In this document: piece after piece, positions 45,299 to 46,099 of the stretch
Position numbering within the stretch: the first letter of the stretch is position 1
Layout of the letters: each line of letters opens with the position of its first letter
Source of the DNA: Spirulina subsalsa FACHB-351
GTDB taxonomy: Bacteria; Cyanobacteriota; Cyanobacteriia; Cyanobacteriales; Spirulinaceae
NCBI RefSeq assembly: GCF_026130165.1
Contig: NZ_JAIHOM010000032.1
Span: 1 to 46,099 of the forward strand
Length of the DNA: 46,099 nt
Direction of reading: 5' to 3'
Notes under the pieces: generated by a model
The model's database searches: none
What the model was told of the DNA's origin: nothing
The model's input: only the letters and a program-made list of their open reading frames with translations
Position numbers and translations under genes: made by a program

Positions 45299-45577
45299 AT
45301 GGCGATCTCACTCAAAGTAAAAGGAAAAATCGAAAATGGTCAACTGATTCTAGATCAGAACACGGCCCCTTTTCCGTGGGATGGAGAGGTAGAAGTTCAA
45401 GTGACTTTACAGGAAACAAACTTATCAAATCCAGAAAAACAGTTAGAGTTTGAGAAAGCCCGTCAGGATATGCAGCAAGCATTTAAAGACGCTGGCATTG
45501 AAACCCGTGAGCAAGTCCTAGAATTGATCCAAGACGTTAAGCGAGAAATGGCGATAGAACGTTTTGGGGAGCTTTAG
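45299..45577 (+). CDS. Antitoxin of a broken PIN-toxin pair
   Basis: This 92-residue protein begins ISLKVKGKIENGQLILDQNT, a beta-hairpin opening as in small antitoxins that pair with PIN-domain toxins, and continues as a helix rich in Glu and Arg (LEFEKARQDMQQAFKDAGIE, ending AIERFGEL). It is followed 11 bp downstream by the start of a PIN-domain gene that is cut short. With the toxin destroyed, the antitoxin is an orphan here. Confidence 0.68.
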   Translation: MAISLKVKGKIENGQLILDQNTAPFPWDGEVEVQVTLQETNLSNPEKQLEFEKARQDMQQAFKDAGIETREQVLELIQDVKREMAIERFGEL

Positions 45578-45588
45578 AGAGGAGAGCA

Positions 45589-45687
45589 GTGAAGGTCTTT
45601 TTAGATACGAATGTTTATATTGTTGGTCAGCTTCAACTCAATTCTGTCGAGAGTAAAATACTAAGTTGGCTTGGTTTTTATGGCTAG
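45589..45687 (+). pseudogene. PIN-domain (VapC-like) toxin, truncated
   Basis: From a GTG with gagaggag upstream the frame reads VKVFLDTNVYIVGQLQLNSV and then ESKILSWLGFYG, stopping at 45685-45687. VFLDTNVYI is the first motif of PIN toxins (catalytic Asp), where intact proteins have about 130-150 residues. The homology ends as the block gcgatcgcgttatctcgtag begins, so a repeat insertion or a deletion to the repeat removed the rest. The product should be non-functional. Confidence 0.78.
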
Positions 45688-46099
45688 GCGATCGCGTTAT
45701 CTCGTAGGTTGGGTGAAGCGCCAGCGCAACCCAACACCTTTAGAAACCGGGTTGAGTTACTCTAAGTGTTGGTGCATCTAATCTCTAGCAAAAACCCGGT
45801 TTCTGAATAGGAGGCGATCGCGTTATCCCGTAGGTTGGGTGAAGCAAAGCGTAACCCAACACCCTTCGCGTAGGTTGGGGGGGTTTATCGCATAAATCCT
45901 TACAGTGGAAAAACCCGGTTTCTGAATAGGAGGCGATCGCGTTGTCTGAAGCGTCAGCGCAACCCAACACCGTTAGAAACCGGGTTGAGTTACTCTAAGT
46001 GTTGGTGCATCTAATCTCTAGCAAAAACCCGGTTTCTGAATAGGAGGCGATCGCGTTATCCCGTAGGTTGGGTGAAGCAAAGCGTAACCCAACACCCTT
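45685..46099. repeat. Repeat mosaic block 3 (runs off the window)
   Basis: At least three type B hairpins (about 45705-45738, 45831-45863 and 46062-46095) alternate with gaaaccgggttgagttactc, gttggtgcatctaatctcta, aaaaacccggtttctgaata and ggaggcgatcgcgttat modules. The block starts where the PIN toxin is cut and continues past the window end. Confidence 0.92.

Overview
This 46 kb window is chromosomal DNA of a cyanobacterium. The aerobic Mg-protoporphyrin monomethyl ester cyclase (acsF), a clpR-clpP pair, an SLH/OprB-type porin, a PedR-like regulator, DUF3177, DUF4278 and DUF1400 proteins, and very frequent gcgatcgc (HIP1) sites all point that way. The number of dispersed palindromic repeats resembles larger filamentous genomes, but the species cannot be read from this window.

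Layout. Positions 1-131 hold a decayed IS200/IS605 end. Positions 436-2256 carry a small Ala/Pro-rich protein, a TolB-like lipoprotein and the ribosomal pair rplU-rpmA with a clear terminator. Positions 2587-9000 hold a PIG-V-like membrane glycosyltransferase, acsF, a TM2 protein, a partial polyamine ABC transporter (binding protein plus one permease) and a TauE/SafE exporter. Positions 9074-15300 hold gcvT, a DUF4278 gene behind a promoter and a folded leader, glmM, two small conserved genes, an AlkA-type glycosylase and a Uma2 nuclease. Positions 15436-24460 are mostly cell-envelope genes on the minus strand: three tandem FecR-domain paralogues behind a porin, a sugar kinase, and two exported DUF1400-only proteins. 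Positions 24856-35897 are housekeeping: clpR-clpP, purA-rplY, an adenosine deaminase family gene, a SLOG/DprA-like protein, MAPEG, YajQ, rnc, an oxidoreductase, an acireductone dioxygenase and an MBOAT acyltransferase.

Positions 36138-46099 are a defence-like accessory region. A SNF2-type helicase (DrmD-like) is followed by a 1,413-residue adenine methyltransferase (DrmMI-like). This is the class 1-specific pair of DISARM, but drmA, drmB and drmC are not present in the window. Next come a PemK/MazF-type toxin-antitoxin pair and a second antitoxin whose PIN-domain toxin is cut off after about 32 codons, exactly where a repeat block begins. Everything between and after these genes is a mosaic of repeated modules.

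The most unusual observation is inside the methyltransferase. Three 69-bp copies of a palindromic repeat, of a type also found in non-coding DNA at about 2300, lie in frame just ahead of the catalytic NPPF motif. They add about 70 residues without breaking the reading frame.
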